Shown: positions 1-6,865 of the stretch, one piece after another
How positions within the stretch are numbered: position 1 is the stretch's first letter
Layout of the letters: each line of letters starts with the position of its first letter
NCBI GenBank assembly: GCA_012965485.1
Contig: DTSF01000184.1
Span: 1-8,073, forward strand
Length of the DNA: 8,073 nucleotides
From: Dehalococcoidia bacterium
GTDB lineage: Bacteria > Chloroflexota > Dehalococcoidia > SAR202 > UBA826
Direction: 5' to 3'
Notes under the pieces: model-generated
The model's input: only the letters and a program-made list of their open reading frames with translations
Databases searched by the model: none
Told to the model about the DNA's origin: nothing
Program-made: the position numbers and the translations under genes

Positions 1-151
1 ACTGTATGGAGGTAGTGTAAATGATAAGAACATGGAGTCATTTTTGTCACTAGAAGGAATAGATGGGGTTCTAATTGGTAGTGCTAGCCTCACAATCGAC
101 AGCTTTCTAAGGATTATAAAGAAGGTCTCAGATTCCCAATATTTAAAATGA
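1..151 (+). CDS. tpiA: Triosephosphate isomerase, C-terminal 49 residues (5' end outside window)
   Basis: This cytosolic glycolytic enzyme interconverts dihydroxyacetone phosphate and glyceraldehyde 3-phosphate. The reading frame begins at base 2 and ends with TGA at 149-151. The fragment opens with LYGGSVN, the phosphate-binding loop of the TIM barrel. It continues with GIDGVLIGSASL, which corresponds to the family's DGALVGGASL segment at the start of the last barrel helix, and then the closing helix. The catalytic His and Glu lie upstream, outside the window. The stop overlaps the miaA start (ATGA at 148-151), so the two genes are probably translationally coupled. The tail after the last helix (KKVSDSQYLK) is ordinary in length. 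Identification is secure although only about one fifth of the protein is visible. Confidence 0.93.
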   Translation, partial: LYGGSVNDKNMESFLSLEGIDGVLIGSASLTIDSFLRIIKKVSDSQYLK

Positions 152-1056
152 TAGTAATACTAGGACCTACAGGTACGGGAAAAAGCGAGGTCGGTATCAA
201 TCTTGCCCATCAAATCGACGGTGAGATTATCAACGCCGATAGTCGTCAAATATATAGAGGAATGACTATTGGGACAGCCAAGCCCAACCTAGAAAATACG
301 AAATCTGTTCCCCATCACTTATTCGATTGTAAGGACCCTGATGAAAATTTTAGTGTCTTTGATTTCAAGGTGCTGGTATCTGATGCCGCATGCGAGATAC
401 AGTCCCGAGGAAAAACCCCAATCCTCGTTGGAGGAACGGGTCAATACCTAATAGCCCTTTTGGAGAATTGGACTTTAGATGGTGGCCCACCAAACCCACA
501 GCTTAGAGAACATATGTCTGATCGCTTATCTAGAATAGGTTTGGAGAATTTAGTAGAAGAGCTAACCAATATTTCTCCAGATTTGGCCAACTCTATCGAT
601 CTGCATAATCCAAGAAGGGTTATACGGGCCTTAGAGAAAATCCACAACTCTAACAATTATACCAAAACATCATTGAAAAACGGCTTTCAGGGCCTAGCAA
701 AAGTGCCTATATTCGGTATTCAGATGCCAAGAAATCGGCTGTATCCGCAAGTTGATTCTAGGGCAGACAAGATGATTAGGAATGGATGGATTCCAGAAAC
801 CCAAACATTACTAGACTCCGGTTACGGTACCGACCTTTCGGCTATGGGTGGTATTGGATATAAAGAAATATCGGAATACCTCCTTGGAAATTCAACCTGG
901 GCATTTTGTATTTCGAAGATAAAATCACGTACCCACCGACTTGTACGCACCCAGAGTAATTGGTTCCGTAGAATTGACAGATCTGTCACCTGGTTTGATT
1001 CACACGAATTGAACCCTGTGGAAATATCCAGCCAAATATCACGTTTGTTGACATAA
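148..1056 (+). CDS. miaA: tRNA dimethylallyltransferase MiaA
   Basis: MiaA transfers a dimethylallyl group from DMAPP to N6 of A37 in tRNAs that read codons beginning with U (EC 2.5.1.75). At 302 residues it is normal for the family. Visible motifs are the P-loop GPTGTGKS (6-13), NADSRQIYRGM (29-39) with the catalytic-region Asp31, PHHLFD (55-60), VGGTGQYL (94-101), NPRRVIRALE (154-163), GIGYKEI (235-241), and the C-terminal RTxRxxRxQxxWFRR block (261-275). The ATG overlaps the tpiA stop and no Shine-Dalgarno is evident, which fits coupled initiation. The N-terminus is a few residues shorter than many homologues, starting just before the P-loop strand, but no alternative start is better. The tRNA-Arg(UCU) in this window has U36 and is not an expected substrate. 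Confidence 0.96.
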   Translation: MIVILGPTGTGKSEVGINLAHQIDGEIINADSRQIYRGMTIGTAKPNLENTKSVPHHLFDCKDPDENFSVFDFKVLVSDAACEIQSRGKTPILVGGTGQYLIALLENWTLDGGPPNPQLREHMSDRLSRIGLENLVEELTNISPDLANSIDLHNPRRVIRALEKIHNSNNYTKTSLKNGFQGLAKVPIFGIQMPRNRLYPQVDSRADKMIRNGWIPETQTLLDSGYGTDLSAMGGIGYKEISEYLLGNSTWAFCISKIKSRTHRLVRTQSNWFRRIDRSVTWFDSHELNPVEISSQISRLLT

Positions 1057-1139
1057 ACCATTTACTCATGCCTGTGAAGTCCATTCAATGTTAGAATTCC
1101 TAGCACCAAATCCGACAACTAATTAGGTACGAGTTAGAT

Positions 1140-1979
1140 ATGAAATTCACCAAAATGCATGGAGCAGGAAATGATTACGTCTTCGTCAACGGGTTCGAGT
1201 ATGATCTTGACTGGAAACACATATCCCAAATTGTCAGCGACAGGCACAAAGGTATAGGGGCAGATGGTCTAATCGTCGCATCCCCACCATCTAACGATTC
1301 CGAGCTAAAAATGCGTATGTTCAACGCTGACGGTTCCGAAGGAGAAATGTGTGGGAATGGAATACGCTGTTTGGTTAGTTTTGCTAGAGATGAAGGTTTG
1401 GTAAGCTGTGCTTTGCAGGTAGTCACAGTTGAAACAACGGCTGGAAATTTAGATGTGTCCCCAATCTTAAAAAATAGTCAAATGATCGGTGCAAGGGTCA
1501 GTATGGGGCCTCCTATTCTAATCCCACAGGAAGTTCCGGTAAGAATCGATTCCGATAATCCAATTTTCGATTATTCTCTGCATGTCAATGGATATGATTT
1601 ATCCCTTGGTTTTGTATCGATGGGAAACCCTCATGCTATTGCTTTTATCGACGATGACGTGGATAGTTTTCCGTTGGAATTGATAGGCCCTCAAGTTGAA
1701 AATCACATTATTTTCCCTAACAGAACTAACTTTGAAATTGTAAATGTGCTGAGCCCGGAAGAGTTAAAGGTGAGGGTTTGGGAAAGAGGGTCTGGAATCA
1801 CAATGGCCTGCGGTACTGGAGCCTGTGCTGTAGCTGTGGCAGCTCATATGAAAGGAATTATATCGGGTGAAGTTAACCTTAAATTACCCGGTGGTGATTT
1901 AACAGTTCGTTGGGATGGGGCAGGGGAAGTGGAATTGGAAGGACCGATAGAGACAGTATATAAGGGTGTTTTTCACTGA
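1140..1979 (+). CDS. dapF: Diaminopimelate epimerase DapF
   Basis: DapF is a cofactor-independent racemase that converts LL-diaminopimelate to meso-diaminopimelate (EC 5.1.1.7), the last step before lysine and a precursor of some peptidoglycans. At 279 residues it has the usual length, two pseudo-symmetric halves of about 120-140 residues. The N-terminal signature FTKMHGAGNDYVFV (3-16) is present. The two catalytic cysteines are Cys71 in MCGNGIRC and Cys224 in ACGTGACA. Substrate-binding segments GNPHAI (162-167) and FPNRTNFE (192-199) are also visible. The ATG at 1140 begins exactly at the family's MKFTKMHG start; the upstream ribosome site is weak. The gene lies 83 bp after miaA and 45 bp before the aminotransferase that would make its substrate. 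Confidence 0.97.
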   Translation: MKFTKMHGAGNDYVFVNGFEYDLDWKHISQIVSDRHKGIGADGLIVASPPSNDSELKMRMFNADGSEGEMCGNGIRCLVSFARDEGLVSCALQVVTVETTAGNLDVSPILKNSQMIGARVSMGPPILIPQEVPVRIDSDNPIFDYSLHVNGYDLSLGFVSMGNPHAIAFIDDDVDSFPLELIGPQVENHIIFPNRTNFEIVNVLSPEELKVRVWERGSGITMACGTGACAVAVAAHMKGIISGEVNLKLPGGDLTVRWDGAGEVELEGPIETVYKGVFH

Positions 1980-2015
1980 AATTAATAGGATTGGGACTAA
2001 CAATAAGTCGAAAGC

Positions 2016-2020
2016 AGGAG
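2016..2020 (+). promoter_or_regulatory. Ribosome binding site AGGAG of the aminotransferase gene
   Basis: AGGAG lies 4 nt before ATG 2025 and 10 nt before a second in-frame ATG at 2031 (protein begins MKM). Both spacings are off the 5-9 nt optimum, so the start could be either Met. The difference is two residues and does not affect function. Confidence 0.6.
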
Positions 2021-2024
2021 CTAA

Positions 2025-3200
2025 ATGAAAATGAGATTCGCAAAGCGACTAGATACTGTACCACCATACCTTTTCGTAGAAATAAGCAGAAAAATTGCTG
2101 CGAAGAAAGCAGAGGGCATGAACGTAATTTCCTTTGGAATTGGTGATCCAGATCTGGAAACTCCTAGTAATGTGATAGCTGAACTCAACAGAACGGCCCT
2201 GGATTCTCCCAATCATAGGTATCCAGAAACGGACGGATTGCCAGAATTCCGCAAGGCAGTGTCAGGATGGTATCAACAACGCTTTTCCATCTCAGTGGAT
2301 CCGGACAAAGAAGTCCTCCCGCTCATCGGGGCAAAGGAAGGTATAGGCCATGTTGCCTTATGTTTCATTGACCCTGGTGATATTGCATTGATTCCAGACC
2401 CAGGATATCCGGTTTATTCGGTGGGCACTTGGTTTGCGGGAGGAGAATGCCATTGGATGCCACTAAAGGAAGAAAACGGATGGCTTCCGGACCTCGACGA
2501 TATCCCAGAAGATATAGCTAAAAACTCTAAGGTAATGTGGCTGAATTATCCCAATAACCCTACAGGGGCAGTTGTAGATAAAGGGTATTTGGCTGATGTA
2601 GTTAGCTTTGGTAAACAATACAATGTTGCCATAATGCATGATGCCTGTTACACCGAAGTGGCATACGATGGTTATCGTCCAATCAGTTTTCTAGAAGTTC
2701 CCGGTGCCATGGATATCGGTCTGGAATTCCATTCACTATCCAAAAGTTACAACATGACAGGATGGAGAGTAGGGATGGCTGTAGGAAATTCAGATATGAT
2801 TGACGCGCTTATGGTGGTGAAATCTAATTTGGATTCAGGCATACCAAACGCGGTCCAATACATGGGTATAGAAGCACTGAAGGCCTCCGACAAAGAAATT
2901 GACGCTCGAAATGCTCTATATCAAAAGAGGCGAGACAGAGTTATCGATTCTTTAAATAAAATAGGACTAAATGTAGATCCCCCGAAAGCCAGTCTGTACG
3001 TTTGGGCAAAGATTCCAACTGGATATACCTCGGCAGAATTTGCCGAATTACTTTTAGAGGAAAAAAACGTAGTAGTGACTGCCGGAAACGGCTACGGGCC
3101 TAGTGGAGAAGGTTACGTACGTCTTTCTCTCACAATTTCCGAAACGGATCTAAAGGAAGGTCTAAAAAGATTAGAAGGTTGGAAAATACCTCAAAAATAG
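2025..3200 (+). CDS. dapL: LL-diaminopimelate aminotransferase (class I/II PLP aminotransferase)
   Basis: This is a fold-type I PLP enzyme. The likely reaction is amino transfer from glutamate to tetrahydrodipicolinate, giving LL-diaminopimelate in one step (EC 2.6.1.83) and bypassing the succinylase or acetylase route. PLP residues can be read: NNPTG (177-181, Asn178), Asp206 and Tyr209 in MHDACY, Lys240 (internal aldimine) in SLSKSYNMTGWRVG, Arg248, and carboxylate-binding Arg366 in YVRLSL. The N-terminal region with FGIGDPDLETP (37-47) and RYPETDGLPEFR (65-76) is typical of DapL and its relatives. At 391 residues the length is normal. The gene directly follows dapF, whose substrate is the expected product, and that is the main reason for the specific call. 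Sequence alone cannot exclude another amino acid aminotransferase. Confidence 0.85.
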   Translation: MKMRFAKRLDTVPPYLFVEISRKIAAKKAEGMNVISFGIGDPDLETPSNVIAELNRTALDSPNHRYPETDGLPEFRKAVSGWYQQRFSISVDPDKEVLPLIGAKEGIGHVALCFIDPGDIALIPDPGYPVYSVGTWFAGGECHWMPLKEENGWLPDLDDIPEDIAKNSKVMWLNYPNNPTGAVVDKGYLADVVSFGKQYNVAIMHDACYTEVAYDGYRPISFLEVPGAMDIGLEFHSLSKSYNMTGWRVGMAVGNSDMIDALMVVKSNLDSGIPNAVQYMGIEALKASDKEIDARNALYQKRRDRVIDSLNKIGLNVDPPKASLYVWAKIPTGYTSAEFAELLLEEKNVVVTAGNGYGPSGEGYVRLSLTISETDLKEGLKRLEGWKIPQK

Positions 3201-3246
3201 CCACCAAGACATTGGAGTAAAACTCATATATACCAAACTACATACT

Positions 3247-4356
3247 GTGGCAGCGCAACCCGAACGAGTGATGCTCGTCGGGGTTCATATCAAAGGATCT
3301 AGAACCAGGTGGAAGCCCAAAGATTCGATAGCTGAACTACAGGAATTAGCCTCAGGTGCAGGGGCCGAAGTGGTGGATATAGTGAGCCAACAATTAACCA
3401 AGCCAACGCAAACCTATGTCGGTAAAGGAAAATTGGAATCGCTTTTAGAAATTGTTAAAGGGAAAAAAATAGATACCATCATCTGCGACGACGAACTAAA
3501 ACCTACTCAACAGCTCAATCTTGAGAGTGCACTCCCTGGTACGAAAGTCATAGATCGAACCGCCCTTATTTTAGATATTTTCGCCTCGAGGGCCCAAACC
3601 CATGAAGGAAGATTACAAGTCGATTTAGCACAGCATGAGTATCTTCTACCTAGATTAGCCGGCCAATGGACTCATTTGGAAAGGCTCGGTGGAGGCATAG
3701 GCACCAGAGGCCCTGGAGAATCGCAAATTGAGACAGACCGCCGCCTTGCTAGGAACCGCATTGGTAAATTGAAAAAGGACATTGAAAAAGTCAGAGAACA
3801 TAGACAAAGATATCGAAAAAGAAGAAAACGTTCTGATTTGCCAATTGTCTCCCTCGTTGGTTACACCAATGCAGGAAAAAGCACTTTATTGAATACCTTA
3901 GCATCATCAAGAGTAATCGCCGAAAACAAACTTTTTTCAACGTTAGACCCCGCCACACGCAAAATCCATTTGAATAACGGAAAAGAGATCCTTTTGACAG
4001 ATACTGTAGGGTTTATACAAAAACTCCCAACAAGCCTTGTTGTCGCTTTCAGAGCCACCTTAGAAGAGGCTGAAGAGGCCGACCTTCTGGTGCATGTTTC
4101 TGACATTTCCCACAAAAACCGGTACGAACATTGCTACGCGGTCAACGAAGTCTTGGAAAATTTAGGTTTGACAGGCAAACCTAAAATCGGAGCTTTGAAT
4201 AAAATTGACCTCCTACCAAAAGAATATAAAGCTTATGGGGATCCTTCGCTCATCCAATTGATGGATCAGTTTGACCAAACTGTGTTTTGTTCAGCTGAGA
4301 CAGGCTTTGGGATAGGGGAGCTTATCAACACAATTGAAAAAAGAATATCTCAATAG
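3247..4356 (+). CDS. hflX: Ribosome-associated GTPase HflX
   Basis: HflX is a GTPase that binds the 50S subunit and splits or rescues stalled ribosomes under stress. Its N-terminal HflX domain spans about residues 1-140. Next come a Gly-rich linker with GGGIGTRGPGESQIETDRR (148-166), a charged coiled-coil-like helix (167-196), and the G domain. The G motifs are G1 GYTNAGKS (205-212), a switch segment FSTLDPATR (230-238), G3 DTVG (252-255), G4 NKID (318-321) and G5 SA (349-350). The 369 residues form a compact member without the long C-terminal extension of some homologues. The proposed start is GTG at 3247, with no Shine-Dalgarno at normal distance; GGAG at 3214-3217 is 29 nt away. The frame stays open upstream without ATG, GTG or TTG, so the N-terminus is uncertain. 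Last gene of the tpiA-hflX unit; converges on the - strand gene after 51 bp. Confidence 0.95.
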   Translation: MAAQPERVMLVGVHIKGSRTRWKPKDSIAELQELASGAGAEVVDIVSQQLTKPTQTYVGKGKLESLLEIVKGKKIDTIICDDELKPTQQLNLESALPGTKVIDRTALILDIFASRAQTHEGRLQVDLAQHEYLLPRLAGQWTHLERLGGGIGTRGPGESQIETDRRLARNRIGKLKKDIEKVREHRQRYRKRRKRSDLPIVSLVGYTNAGKSTLLNTLASSRVIAENKLFSTLDPATRKIHLNNGKEILLTDTVGFIQKLPTSLVVAFRATLEEAEEADLLVHVSDISHKNRYEHCYAVNEVLENLGLTGKPKIGALNKIDLLPKEYKAYGDPSLIQLMDQFDQTVFCSAETGFGIGELINTIEKRISQ

Positions 4357-4407
4357 CAAGGTTATTCTGGTACCTTTGGCATTGCGCACTATAAATGTTA
4401 TGTAAAG

Positions 4408-5424
4408 TTAGGGGATGGAAGTTTTCATTGATAGGCAGCCCTTTGCAGTTAAATGCGTTAATAATCCCATCACTAAGCTGTTCACATCTTGGTATGTAAG
4501 CAAATGACCTTGCTTCAAACCAGATGCCGGGAAATATTTCTGGAATTCTATTGATTCAGAAACTAAAATAACGTTGCCAGGTGTAATTCCATTAGCCACG
4601 CCGACTGCAAATATTTCAGTAAATTGAATTTCCTCATTGAATCCAGAGGCATTTAAGACCAATACCGTAGCCACCGCCTTTTCGGGTTCATCCAAATCAT
4701 CATAAGGACCGATACTTTTGGTTGGTATACCGAGCGTTCTAAATTGGGAAATTACAGCTGAGGTAATATTTTTTGCTGTTTCCGTTGTATCAATAAACAG
4801 CAAGTACCCCTCTTTTCCGACGGGTGATGGAGGGCGTTTCATCACAGAGTCAATTGAAACAGGTTTATTTTCAACTATGTTTTGTACGGCCTTATCCGGT
4901 AGAGGTGGTGGAAGTATTTTTGGTCCATTTCCTTCTCTTCCTATACCCTCTATATACGAAAGGTTTTCCGTAAATATACGAGTGAACTCATCGGTTTGGT
5001 CAATAGCGATACCCAAATCTCTTACCAACAGATTGGTCAAAAATTCAGGTTTTGGAAGCTCTCCTTCATTTATGAGTTGGTTTAATTTTCCGAATTTTTC
5101 GGGCATATGAGCAGCTTTTAGAAGAGACCCTGTAAGTTCCTGAATCGATTTCGGCATTGAAATTGAAATCCCAAGATCAGTTAAAGAAATGGTATCGTCT
5201 CTATATCGTCCCCTGGTAAATCCATATTGCTCAGAAGCTGCCAAGAGAGTGGTAAAACTGCTACTTCTAGGACTTATGCCTAGATGGGTAGCCAAAAGCT
5301 TCCTATCTAAGGGAAGCCCCGCATTATCATGATATATCGCTTTGGCGATTTCCAATGTGTCTTTTATCGTATGGGCCGGATAACTTCTGACCCTCCGAGT
5401 CCTGCGAAAACCATCTTTATTCAT
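4408..5424 (-). CDS. Uncharacterised protein: N-terminal winged-helix-like region plus C-terminal Rossmann/TIR-like domain
   Basis: I cannot name this 338-residue protein. Residues 14-92 read as a winged-helix-like unit: SYPAHTIKDTLEIAKAIY, a helix with NAGLPLDRKLLATHLGISP, SSSFTTLLAASEQYGFT, then TISLTDLGISI. Residues 93-165 form a second helical segment including LPKPEFLTNLLVRDLGI and FTENLSYIEGIG. A Pro-rich linker (170-205) follows. Residues 206-328 alternate strands and helices: YLLFI, TETAKNITSAVISQFRTLGI, VATVLVLN, EEIQFTEIFAVGVANG, VILVSES, LLTYQD, and a final helix. That order resembles TIR-like nucleotide-binding domains, with FTEIFAVG (Glu270) where those have their FELG glutamate; this is inference by eye. 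No signal peptide or membrane segment is seen, so it is probably cytosolic. It is a single gene with its own promoter. It could be a regulator, or a defence or stress effector. Confidence 0.72.
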   Translation of the reverse strand: MNKDGFRRTRRVRSYPAHTIKDTLEIAKAIYHDNAGLPLDRKLLATHLGISPRSSSFTTLLAASEQYGFTRGRYRDDTISLTDLGISISMPKSIQELTGSLLKAAHMPEKFGKLNQLINEGELPKPEFLTNLLVRDLGIAIDQTDEFTRIFTENLSYIEGIGREGNGPKILPPPLPDKAVQNIVENKPVSIDSVMKRPPSPVGKEGYLLFIDTTETAKNITSAVISQFRTLGIPTKSIGPYDDLDEPEKAVATVLVLNASGFNEEIQFTEIFAVGVANGITPGNVILVSESIEFQKYFPASGLKQGHLLTYQDVNSLVMGLLTHLTAKGCLSMKTSIP

Positions 5425-5427
5425 ATT

Positions 5428-5467
5428 ATTTCAAACTTCAATCCCCTTTTTGAAATCATTTTGAAAT
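5428..5467. repeat. Three phased TTTGAAAT elements (candidate operator or leader hairpin)
   Basis: TTTTGAAAT occurs at 5448-5456 and again at 5459-5467, and its inverse ATTTCAAA lies at 5428-5435. Centres are 11 and 21 bp apart, about one and two helical turns, so a protein could meet all three on one DNA face. The array sits between the -10 box and the start codon of the - strand gene. In the transcript, the inverted pair could instead form an 8-bp A-U stem with a 13-nt loop containing AAGGGG just before the ATG. Either reading implies control of the 338-residue protein. The A+T-rich sequence means chance cannot be excluded. Confidence 0.45.
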
Positions 5468-5468
5468 A

Positions 5469-5496
5469 AATATACGGATCTTGCGTCAATTGTCAA
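5469..5496 (-). promoter_or_regulatory. Sigma-70-type promoter of the 338-residue gene
   Basis: On the - strand the -35 box is TTGACA (5496-5491, full consensus match). A 16-bp spacer follows, then the -10 box TATATT (5474-5469, five of six). Transcription would begin near 5462, giving a leader of about 38 nt. A second TTGAC lies directly beside the -35. Divergent ctpA begins at 5612; between the two I see only a TAAAAT (5551-5556) without a clear -35 as a possible + strand promoter. Confidence 0.6.
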
Positions 5497-5611
5497 TCGT
5501 CTTTTTATGTTTTCTGGCCTTAACGACTATTTCGTTTTACTACATATTGATAAAATAGAATCTAAATTGGTTCTTCACCTTAAATAATTCACTGGGAACA
5601 AATAAGACAAA

Positions 5612-6853
5612 ATGGCTAAATTACTCGCTTTTATATGTGTAGTGTCTTTCATTTCAACCGTTCTCGCCTGTTCTTCTGATATAAGCGATGACACAGACTT
5701 ACCTACACCAGCTAAGTACTCTGACAGTAGTGCTCCCTACTCGGTAACCTCGACATTTCCAGAAGAGAAATTAGGCTCCTCAGAAGGAACTCCCAAAGAG
5801 CTGGAAGCTGTATGGGAGGCATGGACCCTTTTAAACAAAGAACATATTGACCGCGCATCTTTTGAGCCTGGAACTTTTGAGGAATCCGCCATTAAGGGGT
5901 TGATTGATTCTGTTGGAGACACCCATACCTCATATGTTGATCCTTTAGTGCTACAAATTGAACAAACAGATTTATCAGGACAATTTGAAGGCATTGGCGC
6001 CCACGTGAGGAGACGAGAAGACGGCATGATACAGATTATAAGCCCTATAGCGGGAGGTCCAGCAGAGGCTGCTGGAATATTAGCTGGGGATATCATTTTG
6101 GCCGTAGATGGAGAGTCAATAGAGGGACTCGAACTCTTAGAGGCTGTGTCAAAAATAAGGGGTCCCAAAGGTAGTATAGTTTCCCTCACAGTGAAACATA
6201 TCGGGCAACTTGAAACAACGATTATAGATGTAAGTAGGGATGTTATAGCCTTGCCTAGTGTATTACTTAGGAGTGATCCAGGAGATGATATAACCCACAT
6301 ACGGATTACAGAATTCAAAGGTGACACCCCAATGAGGCTTTCTGAAATTTTAAATACGGAATTGGAAGCCGGTTCTAAGGGTTTAATTCTCGACTTAAGG
6401 AGTAATCCTGGTGGATATTTACAACAGGTTTTTGATATTGCCAACATGTTTTTAGATAACGGAATAATTCTTCTTGAGGAACGACAAAACGAAAATTTGA
6501 CATGGCAGGCATCGGGCGGTGGATTTGCCTCTAATCTACCAATGGTGGTTCTGGTGAATAAATACAGTGCCAGCGGCAGCGAAATCCTAATGGGGGCTTT
6601 CCAAGATAATAATAGGGCTACCGTAATAGGAGAACAAACCTTCGGTAAAGGAACGGTCAATGTTTTTAGAAAACTGAGTAATGGCGGGGGCCTTTACATG
6701 TCTGTCGGACGTTGGTACACGCCTAACAAAAGGCCAATAGAAGGCGAAGGTCTCACACCGGATATATTGGTTACATCAAGAGATAGCAAAGAGGCCGATA
6801 TAAAACAAATTGACGCAGCATATGAGGAAATAAATAAACTGTTAAATGACTAA
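5612..6853 (+). CDS. ctpA: C-terminal processing peptidase, S41 family, predicted lipoprotein
   Basis: This serine protease cleaves proteins after recognising their C-termini; here it is predicted to be anchored outside the cytoplasmic membrane. MAKLLAFICVVSFISTVLAC is a short signal peptide ending in the lipobox VLAC, with Cys20 as the lipidated residue. A Ser/Asp-rich low-complexity stretch (21-60) follows. The N-terminal cap contains GDTHTSYVDP (102-111). The PDZ domain spans about 115-205 (FEGIGAHV, GPAEAAGILAGDIILAVDG). The protease core has GLILDLRSNPGGYL (257-270), nucleophile Ser321 in YSASGSEI and Lys346 in TFGKGTV. The third catalytic residue, normally Gln four residues after Lys, is Asn350. 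GYL and RWYTP motifs are intact and the 413 residues are normal in length. No strong Shine-Dalgarno is seen; the start is fixed by the signal peptide. smpB follows after 12 bp. The symbol covers the CtpA/CtpB/Prc group. Confidence 0.93.
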   Translation: MAKLLAFICVVSFISTVLACSSDISDDTDLPTPAKYSDSSAPYSVTSTFPEEKLGSSEGTPKELEAVWEAWTLLNKEHIDRASFEPGTFEESAIKGLIDSVGDTHTSYVDPLVLQIEQTDLSGQFEGIGAHVRRREDGMIQIISPIAGGPAEAAGILAGDIILAVDGESIEGLELLEAVSKIRGPKGSIVSLTVKHIGQLETTIIDVSRDVIALPSVLLRSDPGDDITHIRITEFKGDTPMRLSEILNTELEAGSKGLILDLRSNPGGYLQQVFDIANMFLDNGIILLEERQNENLTWQASGGGFASNLPMVVLVNKYSASGSEILMGAFQDNNRATVIGEQTFGKGTVNVFRKLSNGGGLYMSVGRWYTPNKRPIEGEGLTPDILVTSRDSKEADIKQIDAAYEEINKLLND

Positions 6854-6865
6854 CGAGATGAATGC

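Noticed and set aside
1048..1076. TTGACA at the end of miaA as a possible dapF promoter
   Set aside because: No -10-like sequence lies 16-18 bp downstream (CCTGTG is there), so this hexamer is probably chance within coding sequence.
4358..4376. AAGGT/ACCTT hairpin between the convergent hflX and - strand genes
   Set aside because: Only five pairs, with a 9-nt loop and no T-run after it; too weak to call a terminator.
4718..5110. 130-codon open frame on the + strand
   Set aside because: Antisense to the 338-residue gene, with no ribosome site and low-complexity Ser/Gly/Phe composition.
5737..6660. 307-codon open frame on the - strand
   Set aside because: It lies wholly inside ctpA, antisense to it. 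The predicted protein is Ser/Pro/Ile-rich with no recognisable motif, whereas the + strand shows a complete S41 protease.
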